Source: Amorphus sp040750475 (GTDB lineage Bacteria > Pseudomonadota > Alphaproteobacteria > Rhizobiales > Amorphaceae). From it: a stretch of DNA of 64,000 bases. The translations under genes were made by a program, and so were the position numbers. The notes under the pieces are model-generated. The model saw only the letters and a list, made by a program, of their open reading frames with translations, made no database searches and was not told the origin of the DNA. The stretch spans positions 1 to 64,000 of the forward strand of contig NZ_JABJVY010000013.1 in NCBI RefSeq assembly GCF_040750475.1, given 5' to 3'. This document shows, one piece after another, positions 17,896 through 26,116 of the stretch. Position 1 is the stretch's first letter. Each line of letters opens with the position of its first letter.

Positions 17896-17982
17896 CGGTC
17901 CGCTCCTCTCTCAATCCAAACTAATAGGTCCTGAGACTAGGTGTTTGATCTCGGGTTTTGATGGTGCCGTCTTCTCGCGAGA

Positions 17983-18495
17983 GTGGGGGATGCACTGGGA
18001 CAGGTTCTGCACGGGTGCGCCACGACGACAGAGGCGGTCCGTCGAGCAATACAGAATAGTGAAGAGCATCTGAGGGCGCTTTCGAAGCGCTGCGGCATCA
18101 ACCAGAAGACGGTCGCAAAGTGGAAGAAGTGGACCTCGGTTGCCGATCTACCGACTGGGCCGAAGGAAGCCTGTTCGAGCGTGTTGTCTGTGGAGGAAGA
18201 GGCGATCGTCGTCGCCTTCCGAAAACACACGTTGCTGCCGCTCGAGGACTGTTTCTACGCACTCCAGCCGACGATCCCGCACATGACGCGGTCTTCCTTG
18301 CATCGCTGTCTGCAACGGCATGGCATCAGACGGCTGCCCGACCTTGCAGGCGACAAGGAAGCGAAGAAAACGTTCAAGGCCTATCCGATCGGCTATTTCC
18401 ACATTGACATTGCCCAGGTCCGGACCGTCGAGGGAAAGCTGTAGCTCTTCCTCGCCATCGACAGGACCTCGAAGTTCGCCTTCGCGCGCCTCGGC
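17983..18495 (+). pseudogene. IS481-family transposase remnant with nonsense codon
   Basis: An N-terminal helix-turn-helix (CGINQKTVAKWKKWTSVADLP) is followed by the first catalytic Asp in GYFHIDIAQVRT. A TAG at 18442-18444 interrupts the frame exactly where relatives have Tyr (EGKLYLF). The frame continues beyond it as LFLAIDRTSKFAFARL, including the second catalytic Asp, then loses similarity at about 18495. It is therefore both nonsense-mutated and truncated, lacking the last Glu and C-terminus. Full-length relatives are about 300 aa. Confidence 0.85.
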
Positions 18496-18914
18496 TTGAC
18501 TTACGTCGTACGAGCTGTCCGGAAGAGGACCTTCAGATTTAACGTGACGCAGAGTGAAAAACGATCACCGGAGGCGACACGAATGGTTTTGAGATCAGCC
18601 ATGCCCGGCGGACCGCTATGGAACCGGCGGTAACATTCGCTGTGAGATCCGTAACGGTGCCGGATCGGCACTGCAGCGATGCGTAAGGCCGGTCCAGAAA
18701 TCGAGGATGCAATGGAGCATGTTGCTGAGGCTTTGCAGCTGGCGATCGGGGGGACCGGTTGAGGCGTTGTGTTTCCAGAGAACGATTTGAACCGCGCAAC
18801 AGGTGATGTGCCGGCGCTTGACCGGCTCTATATCGAGATGATGCATACGTTCGCTGGAGGGATCATGCCTAGAGAACAATCATCGAGTCCCGATGAAACG
18901 AAAAAGGACACCTG
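18496..18914. other. Non-coding stretch between the IS481 remnant and the UbiB-family gene
   Basis: No gene recognised on either strand; short open frames here show no family features. Probably decayed mobile DNA. A weak ribosome binding site (AAGGACA, 18903-18909) precedes the ATG at 18915. Confidence 0.4.
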
Positions 18915-20582
18915 ATGTCGGTGGGTCTCTCCTTTGCGGCTCATGATTTACGGCGGCTGACCGAAATTGCGGGTATCCTGATCGCGCACGGTTTCGGCGA
19001 TCTGGTACGCCAACTTGGGGTCGACAAGCTGGTCGGCGGCATCAGAAAGGCGACGCATCAAAATCAGGGCGTTGTGGATCATAGCCTGGCCCCGGAAGAG
19101 CGTCTGCGCCTCGCGCTCGAAGAGTTGGGTCCAACCTTCGTCAAATTGGGTCAGATCCTGTCCACACGCGCTGATATGCTGTCCCCAGCCTATATTGCGG
19201 AACTTGGCAATCTTCGGGACAAGGTACACACGCTCGAGTGGACAGAGTTGACCGTTGAGGTAGAAGCCGCGTTTGGCGGCTCTCTGGCTGAGGAATTTGA
19301 TGCGGTTGACACGACACCGGTGGCCGCCGGATCGATCGCACAGGTGCACCGGGCAAGACTGAAAACCGGTGAAGAGGTGGTGTTAAAGATTCGCCGTCCC
19401 GGCATTGTCCCGGTGATCGAGGCCGACCTGCGCCTGATCAGGCGGCTGGCCGTGCTGGCCGAGGCGAAGGGGCTGGGCCGGTTCCGGCCAGTCGAAATCG
19501 CCACCGAATTCGACCGTTCTCTGCGCAGCGAACTTGATCTGGCCAACGAATGTCGGAATGCCGACCGGGTAGCGGCGAATTTTGCCGACGACCCTTACAT
19601 TCGCATTCCCACTGTCCATTGGCAGTGGAGCCGCGAGAACATGAACGTCCAAGAATATATAATCGGCATCCCAGGCAGCAACTTGGTGGAGGTTCGGGCT
19701 GCGGGGTTGGACCAGAAGGTGTTGGCGCGGCGAGGAGCCGATGCAGTGCTGAAGATGATGTTCATCGACCGTTTCTATCACGCTGATCCTCATCCGGGTA
19801 ATGTCATTTACCTTACGGCCAGCGAAATCGCTTTCATTGATTTCGGTATGGTCGGTCAGTTGACACAGCAGCGCCGGGACGAAGTGGTCGATCTGTTGTT
19901 CGGTGTGGTTGGTAAGCGTGCCGACAAGGTAGCGGATATTCTGTTGCGCTGGGCCGGAACTGAGAATGGAGACAATGTACGACTAGCTGCCGAAGTCGAA
20001 AGATTTATTGACAGAGTGCATGGCGTGCCGCTTGGGCAGTTGCATCTGTCGGAAATAATCGCTGACTTAATCGCGGTAATGCGTGAGCATCGCTTGGCCT
20101 TGCCGTATGATCTGACGATGCTGATCAAGGCATTTATCTCGCTTGAAGGCATGGGGCGCGAGCTTGATCCGACGTTCGATATGGTCGGTGCTGCACAGCC
20201 ATTTTTGGAAGATCTTGTCTGGCAGCGCCATTCACCGCGCGAACTGGCGCGCCGGGCGCGTGAGGGGCTCACAGATGGATTTGGCCTGATGGCGGATCTG
20301 CCAGGAGATTTGCGTAAGCTGCTCGATGGTGCGCAGACTGGTCGACTGAAGCTGCATATCGAGCTTGATCAGGGGGAGCGGTATCTTCGGCGACTCGACC
20401 GTCTGATGGCACGACTGACGATGGGGATCGTGATCGCGGCACTGACTATTGGATCATCCATCGTGATGGCGGTTTCCGGCGACGAACTCTCCATCGGGAT
20501 TTCGATTTTTGCGTTGCTTGGCTTTTTTGCTGCAGTGCTCGGCGGAGTTTGGCTGCTTTGGGCGATCTGGCGAGGCGGATGA
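18915..20582 (+). CDS. UbiB/AarF (ABC1/ADCK) family atypical kinase
   Basis: 555 aa. All UbiB hallmarks are present: KLGQ at 77-80 in the N-terminal extension, Ala-rich loop AAGS at 137-140 replacing the glycine loop, invariant Lys158 in VVLKIRRPG, HADPHPGN with Asp291 and Asn296, and DFG-like IDFGMVG with Asp309. Two hydrophobic segments at the C-terminus (after about 505) anchor it in the membrane. Family members support ubiquinone biosynthesis or lipid trafficking through ATPase activity. Flanked on both sides by transposase remnants and visibly less GC-rich than neighbours, so it was probably acquired. No ubiquinone genes are nearby. Confidence 0.92.
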   Translation: MSVGLSFAAHDLRRLTEIAGILIAHGFGDLVRQLGVDKLVGGIRKATHQNQGVVDHSLAPEERLRLALEELGPTFVKLGQILSTRADMLSPAYIAELGNLRDKVHTLEWTELTVEVEAAFGGSLAEEFDAVDTTPVAAGSIAQVHRARLKTGEEVVLKIRRPGIVPVIEADLRLIRRLAVLAEAKGLGRFRPVEIATEFDRSLRSELDLANECRNADRVAANFADDPYIRIPTVHWQWSRENMNVQEYIIGIPGSNLVEVRAAGLDQKVLARRGADAVLKMMFIDRFYHADPHPGNVIYLTASEIAFIDFGMVGQLTQQRRDEVVDLLFGVVGKRADKVADILLRWAGTENGDNVRLAAEVERFIDRVHGVPLGQLHLSEIIADLIAVMREHRLALPYDLTMLIKAFISLEGMGRELDPTFDMVGAAQPFLEDLVWQRHSPRELARRAREGLTDGFGLMADLPGDLRKLLDGAQTGRLKLHIELDQGERYLRRLDRLMARLTMGIVIAALTIGSSIVMAVSGDELSIGISIFALLGFFAAVLGGVWLLWAIWRGG

Positions 20583-21088
20583 ACCTAGCCGTGCATTCGC
20601 ATCGCCCGTCGTAGCTTGGATTACAGCGCCTCAATGGCATTCGTCGGATACAGGATGGGACGCTCGCTCTCGGAAGGCCGCAAAGACGCGCGCGATATTT
20701 TTCCAGTCCACCCGACGGCCACCACACTCAGCATGTGAATGAAGCCCAAGATCATGCGCGGGTTTCCGGCCCTCCGTGCTCAGGGCCGGCTCTTCCGCAC
20801 GTGGGGCGAGATCGCCGCCCATGCCTCATTGTGATCCACTTCGACCGTGAATCACGAAAGTGTTGTCACTTCAATAGGTTGGAAGAGTTCAGGGCCTATT
20901 CGCCTGCGGCCTCGTCGTGGCTGTTCTCGCGCGGTCAACGTGCGAGCGCGATGGGACTTCCAAGCCCGCAAAGGGCCTCGGCCAAGCGTTGCGGTGGGCT
21001 CTGTCTTCCCGACACAGCACCCATTCTATGGGCCCCTCCTGGAAACGAAAACGCGCTGCGTAAAATTTAGTCTTGCCTATATATAGGA
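20583..21088. other. Non-coding stretch after the UbiB-family gene
   Basis: About 500 bp without a recognisable intact gene. Apart from a probable IS256 scrap at its left end, nothing could be assigned. It turns AT-rich close to the GntR operator. Confidence 0.4.
20590..20720 (-). pseudogene. Probable IS256-family transposase scrap
   Basis: Read on the minus strand, 20594-20665 gives ILYPTNAIEAL, a stop, then SKLRRAMRM. This matches the highly conserved YTTNAIESLN-x-LRR segment near the C-terminus of IS256-type Mutator transposases, with a stop in place of Asn. Upstream similarity fades within a few dozen bases. Only a fragment of a few dozen codons remains. Confidence 0.45.
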
Positions 21089-21108
21089 ATGTATGGACTA
21101 TCATACAT
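21089..21108 (+). promoter_or_regulatory. Palindromic operator at the GntR gene start
   Basis: ATGTATG (21089-21095) and CATACAT (21102-21108) form a perfect 7-bp inverted repeat with a 6-bp spacer, directly against the ATG at 21109. This placement and the GTAT/ATAC core suit autorepression by the encoded GntR/HutC-type regulator. Confidence 0.5.
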
Positions 21109-21948
21109 ATGAAGATGCAGGCGGGATCGATGACCACGGCGCTGCCAAGCCCTCTCGACTATGCTGGAGACTGGAACAGTCGGCCGCTCGATCGTTCCTC
21201 GCCTCTGCCGCTCTACGCGCAGATCAAACAGCGCCTCGTCGCCATGCTGCTGACGTTCGACCGGCCCGACGGGCGCTTCTTTTCTGATGAGCAGCTCTGC
21301 GAGATGTTCGGTGTCAGTCGCGACACGGTCCGACAGGCGGTTTCGGAACTTGTGCAAGAGGGGCTGCTGACGCGTTCGCGCGGACTCGGCACCTTCGTCG
21401 CCGCGCCGAAGGTCGAGGAGCGGTTCGATCCCGAGATGGATTTCCTGCGCCAGTGGGCCGACCACGGGACGCCGATGCAGTCGACCCTTTTGGTTTTCGA
21501 GCGGGTTGGCGCCGACGCGACCGTTGCAGCGCAGCTTGAGATCGAGCCCGGCGCACCGATCCTGTTCATCAAGCGCGTGCGTTCAGCGGCGAACGTGCCG
21601 GTCGCCCTCGACTATCGCTACCTCCCGGATGATCTGACGGCCGATTGGACGGAAGCCAGCGCAGAGGGCTCTCCGTTGCATCTGCTGTGGCAGCAAGTCG
21701 ATTTGAAGAACGGTGATTTCGCCATCGATGCGGGCATCGCCGGGGCGGAGGAGGCGGAATATCTCCAGCTTCCGATCGGCGCGCCCGTCCTCATCCGCAC
21801 CTTGCGCTATCGCTCCAGCGAAGGGCGGCTCGCCATGGCCGGCCACACCGTCCATCGCGCCGATATGGCCCGGTACACGCTCACTATTCCGCTGTCCCGC
21901 GATCGCGGCTTCGGAGGCATCAACACCAGCACCGTGCATCGAGACTAA
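21109..21948 (+). CDS. GntR-family regulator (HutC/UTRA subfamily)
   Basis: 279 aa from ATG 21109; ATG 21130 is an alternative with a similar context. An N-terminal winged helix (PLYAQIKQRL ... SDEQLCEMFGVSRDTVRQAVSELVQEGLLTRSRGLGTFV) is followed by a UTRA ligand-binding domain (PGAPILFIKRVRSAANVPVALDYRYLP). It precedes, in the same direction, the Liv-type importer and diiron genes, so it most likely senses their substrate. UTRA domains bind small organic acids, sugars or amino-acid-like effectors. Confidence 0.9.
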   Translation: MKMQAGSMTTALPSPLDYAGDWNSRPLDRSSPLPLYAQIKQRLVAMLLTFDRPDGRFFSDEQLCEMFGVSRDTVRQAVSELVQEGLLTRSRGLGTFVAAPKVEERFDPEMDFLRQWADHGTPMQSTLLVFERVGADATVAAQLEIEPGAPILFIKRVRSAANVPVALDYRYLPDDLTADWTEASAEGSPLHLLWQQVDLKNGDFAIDAGIAGAEEAEYLQLPIGAPVLIRTLRYRSSEGRLAMAGHTVHRADMARYTLTIPLSRDRGFGGINTSTVHRD

Positions 21949-21994
21949 GACGAAATACTGACAAAAGGGAACAGGCCTTCCGTCTACGTTCTGA

Positions 21995-22040
21995 TCCAAC
22001 TCTCTGGAATATAAAGAAACTTCCGGATCCAGGAGTTGGA
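21995..22040 (+). promoter_or_regulatory. Nested inverted repeat in the leader of the Liv-type operon
   Basis: TCCAACTC (21995-22002) pairs perfectly with GAGTTGGA (22033-22040), and inside it GGAA faces TTCC. In RNA this would give a stable stem about 90 bases before the first importer gene. It could be an attenuator, a terminator of the GntR transcript, or an operator. Confidence 0.4.
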
Positions 22041-22131
22041 CGGCGTCCCGGCCGCCGGACTGGTGCGGCGAGCCTTGACATTGAACCACCAGCCCGAGGA
22101 GCCGGAGGGGGCTCCTTCGAAAGGAGGCGAT

Positions 22132-23304
22132 ATGACCATCGCACGACGCGAATTTCTCCAACTCGCTTCGGGGGCCGCGTTGGCGCTCGCGGCTGCCCGT
22201 CCAGCCTTCGCCGCAACCGGCAAGCCGATCAAGGTGGGATCGATCCTTTCGGTCACCGGCCCCGCGGCCTTCCTCGGCGAGGATATGAAAGCCGGCTTGG
22301 AACTCGCGATCGAGGAGCTCAACGCCAAGGGCGGGATGGCCGGACGGCCGGTCGAGTGGACCTTCTATGACGCGGAAAGCCAGACCCAGAAGGCGATTTC
22401 CGCCACGCGCCGTCTTATTAGTCAGGACGAAGTCGATGTGATCGTCAGCGGCGGCAACATGAGCGGGATCGCACTCGCCATGGCGCCTCTGGCAGAGGCC
22501 GCGAAAGTGCCCTTCGTCTCCAGCGAGGGCGCGATGGCAATCGTAAACCCCGTCGACGAGCGCAAATGGGTTTTCAAGGCGACTGTCGACGATTCCGATG
22601 TTCTTCAGCGCATCGCCGACTACTGCGAAAAGAAGGGCATCAAAAAGGTTGCCTTTCTGTCCGATACCAGCGGGTTCGGACAGGGTGCGAAAACGCAAAT
22701 GGAGATCGTCGCGCCGCAACGCGGCCTTGAGGTGGTTTACGAGTCCTTCGCCCCGTCCGATACCGACATGATGGCGCAGCTCACCCGCATTCGCGACAGC
22801 GGAGCCGACGCGATCATCTGCTGGACGGTTACGCCCGCCGGCGTTGTGTTCCTCAAGCAGGCCATGCAGCTTGGCCTCGACAAGCGCACGCTAATCCACA
22901 GCTATGGCTTCGTCTCCGCTAAGTATATGGAGCTTGCCGGTGCTGCGGCTGAGCCGCTTTTGCTTGCTAGCTTGAAGATGCCTGTCGGAGATCAGCTTCC
23001 CAACAGCGACCCGCTGAAGGCCGGAATTCTGAAATTCTATCGCGATTACGAAGCCCGCTTCGGCCATCCGCCGAGCCTTTATGCGGCGGAGTCCTATGAC
23101 GCAGCGATGCTCGCGGACCAGGCCCTCATTAAGGTCGACGCCGACCCGCATCGCCTGCCCGAAGGGCTTGAAAGCGTGACCGGCTACGCGGGTCTCAGCG
23201 GAGTGTTCAACTTCTCCCCCGAACGCCACTCCGGCCTGTCGAAGGACGACATCGTCCTGATCAACTGGCGCGATGGTCGCTTCCATCTCGCCGACTATGC
23301 CTGA
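22132..23304 (+). CDS. Branched-chain amino acid-type ABC substrate-binding protein (LivK-like, Tat-exported)
   Basis: 390 aa from ATG 22132, preceded by AAAGGAGG (22120-22127). Signal ARREFLQLASGAALALAAARPAFA with a twin arginine; cleavage at about 27. The mature start IKVGSILSVTGPAAFLGEDMKAGLELAIEELNAKGG is the Peripla_BP_6 hallmark. Relatives bind amino acids, amides, urea or aromatic acids. It begins an operon with two diiron proteins inserted before the permease and ATPase genes. Confidence 0.92.
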   Translation: MTIARREFLQLASGAALALAAARPAFAATGKPIKVGSILSVTGPAAFLGEDMKAGLELAIEELNAKGGMAGRPVEWTFYDAESQTQKAISATRRLISQDEVDVIVSGGNMSGIALAMAPLAEAAKVPFVSSEGAMAIVNPVDERKWVFKATVDDSDVLQRIADYCEKKGIKKVAFLSDTSGFGQGAKTQMEIVAPQRGLEVVYESFAPSDTDMMAQLTRIRDSGADAIICWTVTPAGVVFLKQAMQLGLDKRTLIHSYGFVSAKYMELAGAAAEPLLLASLKMPVGDQLPNSDPLKAGILKFYRDYEARFGHPPSLYAAESYDAAMLADQALIKVDADPHRLPEGLESVTGYAGLSGVFNFSPERHSGLSKDDIVLINWRDGRFHLADYA

Positions 23305-23341
23305 CCAATAGCAAATACAATCCTCCAGGAGGCAAGACACT

Positions 23342-24295
23342 ATGGCCCTATCGCGCGACATGTCGATGGAGCAGGCCGTGGAGATGGTGGAGACCCTTCT
23401 CGACGGTCCAGAAAGCCGGTTCCCGCTGTCCTTTAACTCCGATCTCCCGCGCATCCGCGAGCTGTTCCACACCGCCACGCGCAGCCAGTGGGATCCGCAG
23501 AAGGACATCGACTGGGACAAGCTCGATCCCGACGCTTACACTCAAGAGCAGCGCGATGCCGCGCGTCTCTACTGGAGCCGGCGAGCGTGGTCGGAATATG
23601 GGGCGATCTCCGAAAGCCCGGCGCTGCAGGTTCGCTTCGGCGTGGAGAAGCGGCCGTCCGACATGCAGCTCTTCTTCACCATCCGCTCGCAAGAGGAGGC
23701 GCGGCACGCCGAGGTGTGCCATGCAATGGCTGAACGGCTCGGCGGCTACGTTGAGAAGCCGGTCGAGGAGCTGTTCCAAGGTTCGGTCTCGACGCACGGC
23801 GTGCGTCGCGCCGCACTGAGTGCCGACATCCCGCTGGAAGGCATCATCGCCGCGCTCGTCTGCACGGCGGAAGAGATCGCGTTCGACGTCTTCAAGCATC
23901 TCGACCGAGTCACCCGGGATCCCGTGGCGAAGCAGATCGTGCGTTTTATCATGCGCGACGAATCCCGCCACTGTGCCTTCGGCTGGTATTTCCTCGAAGC
24001 GATTTGCGACACGCTCGATAACGAGCAGAAGAAGATGATTGAGGACTCCGTCGTTACTATGATGGAGAAGGTTGAACTTAACGGCTACCACAGCGCCTGG
24101 CTCGCTCCGCCCAATCCGGCATCAAATGCCGAGGTCGAGGCCGACCGGATCACCTATGAGGCAGGCCTTGGCGCCACCGTGGAGGAGGCCGAAAAGCCGG
24201 TCTTCATCGCCACTGTGCAGCGCATTCGCGACCAGATGCGCCCGCTCGGGATCAACTTGCCACCCTTCAGCCATCCCAAGCTCGGGACGATTTGA
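23342..24295 (+). CDS. Ferritin-like diiron oxidase, subunit 1 (complete ligand set)
   Basis: 317 aa, soluble, helical. A four-helix carboxylate-bridged diiron pattern is visible: Glu85 (RAWSEYGAI), Glu119-x-x-His122 (EEARHAE), Glu177/178 (CTAEEIAFD), Glu207-x-x-His210 (DESRHCAFG). Proteins of this fold include N-oxygenases, hydroxylases and small-subunit ribonucleotide reductase relatives; an oxygen-dependent oxidation of the imported compound is inferred. A good ribosome site (CAGGAGG) precedes it. The next gene encodes a paralogue, 1 bp downstream, suggesting a heteromeric enzyme. Confidence 0.78.
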   Translation: MALSRDMSMEQAVEMVETLLDGPESRFPLSFNSDLPRIRELFHTATRSQWDPQKDIDWDKLDPDAYTQEQRDAARLYWSRRAWSEYGAISESPALQVRFGVEKRPSDMQLFFTIRSQEEARHAEVCHAMAERLGGYVEKPVEELFQGSVSTHGVRRAALSADIPLEGIIAALVCTAEEIAFDVFKHLDRVTRDPVAKQIVRFIMRDESRHCAFGWYFLEAICDTLDNEQKKMIEDSVVTMMEKVELNGYHSAWLAPPNPASNAEVEADRITYEAGLGATVEEAEKPVFIATVQRIRDQMRPLGINLPPFSHPKLGTI

Positions 24296-24296
24296 G

Positions 24297-25223
24297 ATGG
24301 ATACGGCGGTCCAGACACGGCCTTCTCCGCTGAAGCTATTCGTAGAGCGTCGCTTTCCTCTCGAAATGAATGTGACGTTGCCTGAGATCCGCGCGCTCTA
24401 CGAATCCGGCAAAGCGGGACGATGGAACCCGCTCCGCGACATCTCCTGGGACGCGCTCGGAGTTGACGACTACGACCCGCCGGTGCGTGAGGCGGCCCGG
24501 CGCGCCTGGAGCCGGCGGGTCTGGGTGGAGGCCACCGGCCTCACCGAGACCCCGGCGCTCCTCATGCGCTTCTGCATGGAGGCGCATCGCGAGATCGACC
24601 CAAAATTCTATCTCACGGTGCGCAACACGGAAGAAGCCTGGCATGTCGAATGCTTCGACCGCCTTGCCGAGGCGTTCGGTGGGCGCATCGTGCGGCCGGG
24701 CTCTAAGGCTTATGAGGCGGTGTTCAATCAGAACCTTCCGCGTCGGGTGCTCAATGCCGACCAGCATCTCGACGCATATGTCGCCGTCCACGCAGCCTTC
24801 GAGGACGGGCTGGAGCTTGAGCTCTACCGAGCTTGGCGGCGCGCGGCGAAGAATCCGGTGATCGCGAGCGTTCTCGATCACATCATCTCCGACAAAGAGC
24901 GTCATGCCGCCTTTGGCTGGCTTTATCTCGGCATCCGCGCGCCACACTGGAGCGAAACAGAACGAAAGCTGATTTCCGAGGAACTCGTGCGTCACGTCAA
25001 CGAGGTCGAGCTCCAAGGCTACCATTGTCCCTGGCTTGCTCCGGAGCACGCCGGGGCGGAAGCCGAGGCGGAGGCTGTTCTGGCTGCCAACGGCCTCGGC
25101 GCCACCGGCCGGTCAGAGGAGGAGGACGTGATCGTGAGCTATGTTGCGAACGCGCGTCAGAAGCTCGCCGAGCTCGGCATCAAGTTGCCGGTGTTCGAGA
25201 CGAACCGCATGCGCGCGTTCTGA
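24297..25223 (+). CDS. Ferritin-like diiron protein paralogue, subunit 2 (one ligand lost)
   Basis: 308 aa from ATG 24297, one base after the previous stop. Clearly paralogous to subunit 1: same WNPLRDISWDAL start region, Glu78 (VWVEATG), Glu113-x-x-His116 (TEEAWHVE), Glu169 (AAFEDGLELE). The last motif reads DKERHAAFG where subunit 1 has DESRHCAFG, so the expected Glu ligand is Lys200 while His203 is kept. It may be a structural or regulatory partner, or use the neighbouring Glu201. The C-terminal halves share the GYHxxWLAP segment. Confidence 0.75.
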   Translation: MDTAVQTRPSPLKLFVERRFPLEMNVTLPEIRALYESGKAGRWNPLRDISWDALGVDDYDPPVREAARRAWSRRVWVEATGLTETPALLMRFCMEAHREIDPKFYLTVRNTEEAWHVECFDRLAEAFGGRIVRPGSKAYEAVFNQNLPRRVLNADQHLDAYVAVHAAFEDGLELELYRAWRRAAKNPVIASVLDHIISDKERHAAFGWLYLGIRAPHWSETERKLISEELVRHVNEVELQGYHCPWLAPEHAGAEAEAEAVLAANGLGATGRSEEEDVIVSYVANARQKLAELGIKLPVFETNRMRAF

Positions 25224-25232
25224 GGCGTCATC

Positions 25233-26114
25233 ATGGAGAATGGCTCGGCTTTCCTACAGATCCTGGTCGCCGGAATTGGGACGGGCGCGATCTACGCGCT
25301 CATCGCGCTCGGGTTTAACGTCGTCTTCAAGAGCACCGGAGCGATGAACTTCGCCCAGGGCGAATGGGTTGTGATGGGTGGAATGATTTCCGCCCTCCTG
25401 CTCGGCGCCTTTGGATCCGTAGCCCTGGCTTGCCTGGTCGCGGTCGTGCTTGTCGGTGCCGTGGGGCTCCTATCGGAGCGAGCCGTTATCGCTCCGCTCA
25501 GGCGGCCGACGCCGCTCCTGATTACGCTGATCACGATCGGACTTGCGATCTGTTCGCGCAGCCTCGTGATGCTGATCCTCGGCAAAACGCCTGTCGGCTA
25601 TCCCGGCTTCTCAGGCGGCGCCACGCTCTCCGTCGCAGGCGTTGCGATTCCCTTCCAGACGCTTTGGATCATCGCGATCACACTGATCTTCCTGGTCATC
25701 ATGCATCTCTTTTTCGAGCGCACGATGCTCGGTAAGGCGCTTCGGGCGGCTGCCGCGGACCGTGAAGCGGCGTCGATCGTCGGTGTGAATGTGGGCTCGA
25801 CGGTGCTCCTCTCGTTCGGCATCGCCGCTTTGGTGGGAGGGCTTGCCGGCGCGATCATCACGCCGCTCACTCTCGCGTCCTACGATCAGGGCGCGATGTT
25901 CGGCTTCAAGGGCTTCAGTGCAGCGATGCTGGGCGGGGTCGGGAGCCTTCAAGGCGCGGTGGTCGGCGGTATCGTACTCGGCCTCCTGGAAGCTTTTGGC
26001 AGCTACTACATTTCATCGCATTTCAAGGACGCGATCGCATTCGCAATCCTCCTTGCCATCCTGTTCGCGCGCCCGTCCGGCCTTCTCGGTCGTGCCGAGA
26101 TCGTGAAGGTGTGA
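25233..26114 (+). CDS. ABC transporter permease, LivH-like
   Basis: 293 aa integral membrane protein with about eight hydrophobic segments. LIALGFNVVFKSTGAMNFAQGEWVVMGGM at the N-terminus and GKALRAAAADREAASIVGVN in the cytoplasmic loop are the LivH signatures. The protein forms the membrane channel with the LivM-like partner encoded next. Starts 9 bp after the diiron gene, in the same operon. Confidence 0.94.
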   Translation: MENGSAFLQILVAGIGTGAIYALIALGFNVVFKSTGAMNFAQGEWVVMGGMISALLLGAFGSVALACLVAVVLVGAVGLLSERAVIAPLRRPTPLLITLITIGLAICSRSLVMLILGKTPVGYPGFSGGATLSVAGVAIPFQTLWIIAITLIFLVIMHLFFERTMLGKALRAAAADREAASIVGVNVGSTVLLSFGIAALVGGLAGAIITPLTLASYDQGAMFGFKGFSAAMLGGVGSLQGAVVGGIVLGLLEAFGSYYISSHFKDAIAFAILLAILFARPSGLLGRAEIVKV

Positions 26115-26116
26115 CG

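Larger units (their letters stand above)
16362..17941 (-). mobile_element. IS5-type element with an IS110 fragment inside its apparent ends
   Basis: Imperfect terminal inverted repeats bracket this 1.58-kb block: TAGGCTCAGGACTCATT at 16362-16378, and on the other strand TAGTCTCAGGACCTATT ending at about 17939; 14 of 17 bases agree. An IS5 element of this group is normally about 0.85 kb. The extra length is the IS110 transposase fragment at 17212-17895, which lies between the IS5 transposase and the distal repeat. Either an IS110 copy landed in the IS5 element and then decayed, or the right repeat belongs to a second damaged copy. Confidence 0.55.

Noticed and set aside
26111..26116. GTG at 26111 as start of the LivM-like gene
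   Set aside because: The ribosome site GAAGGTG would touch the GTG; it is correctly spaced for the ATG at 26117.
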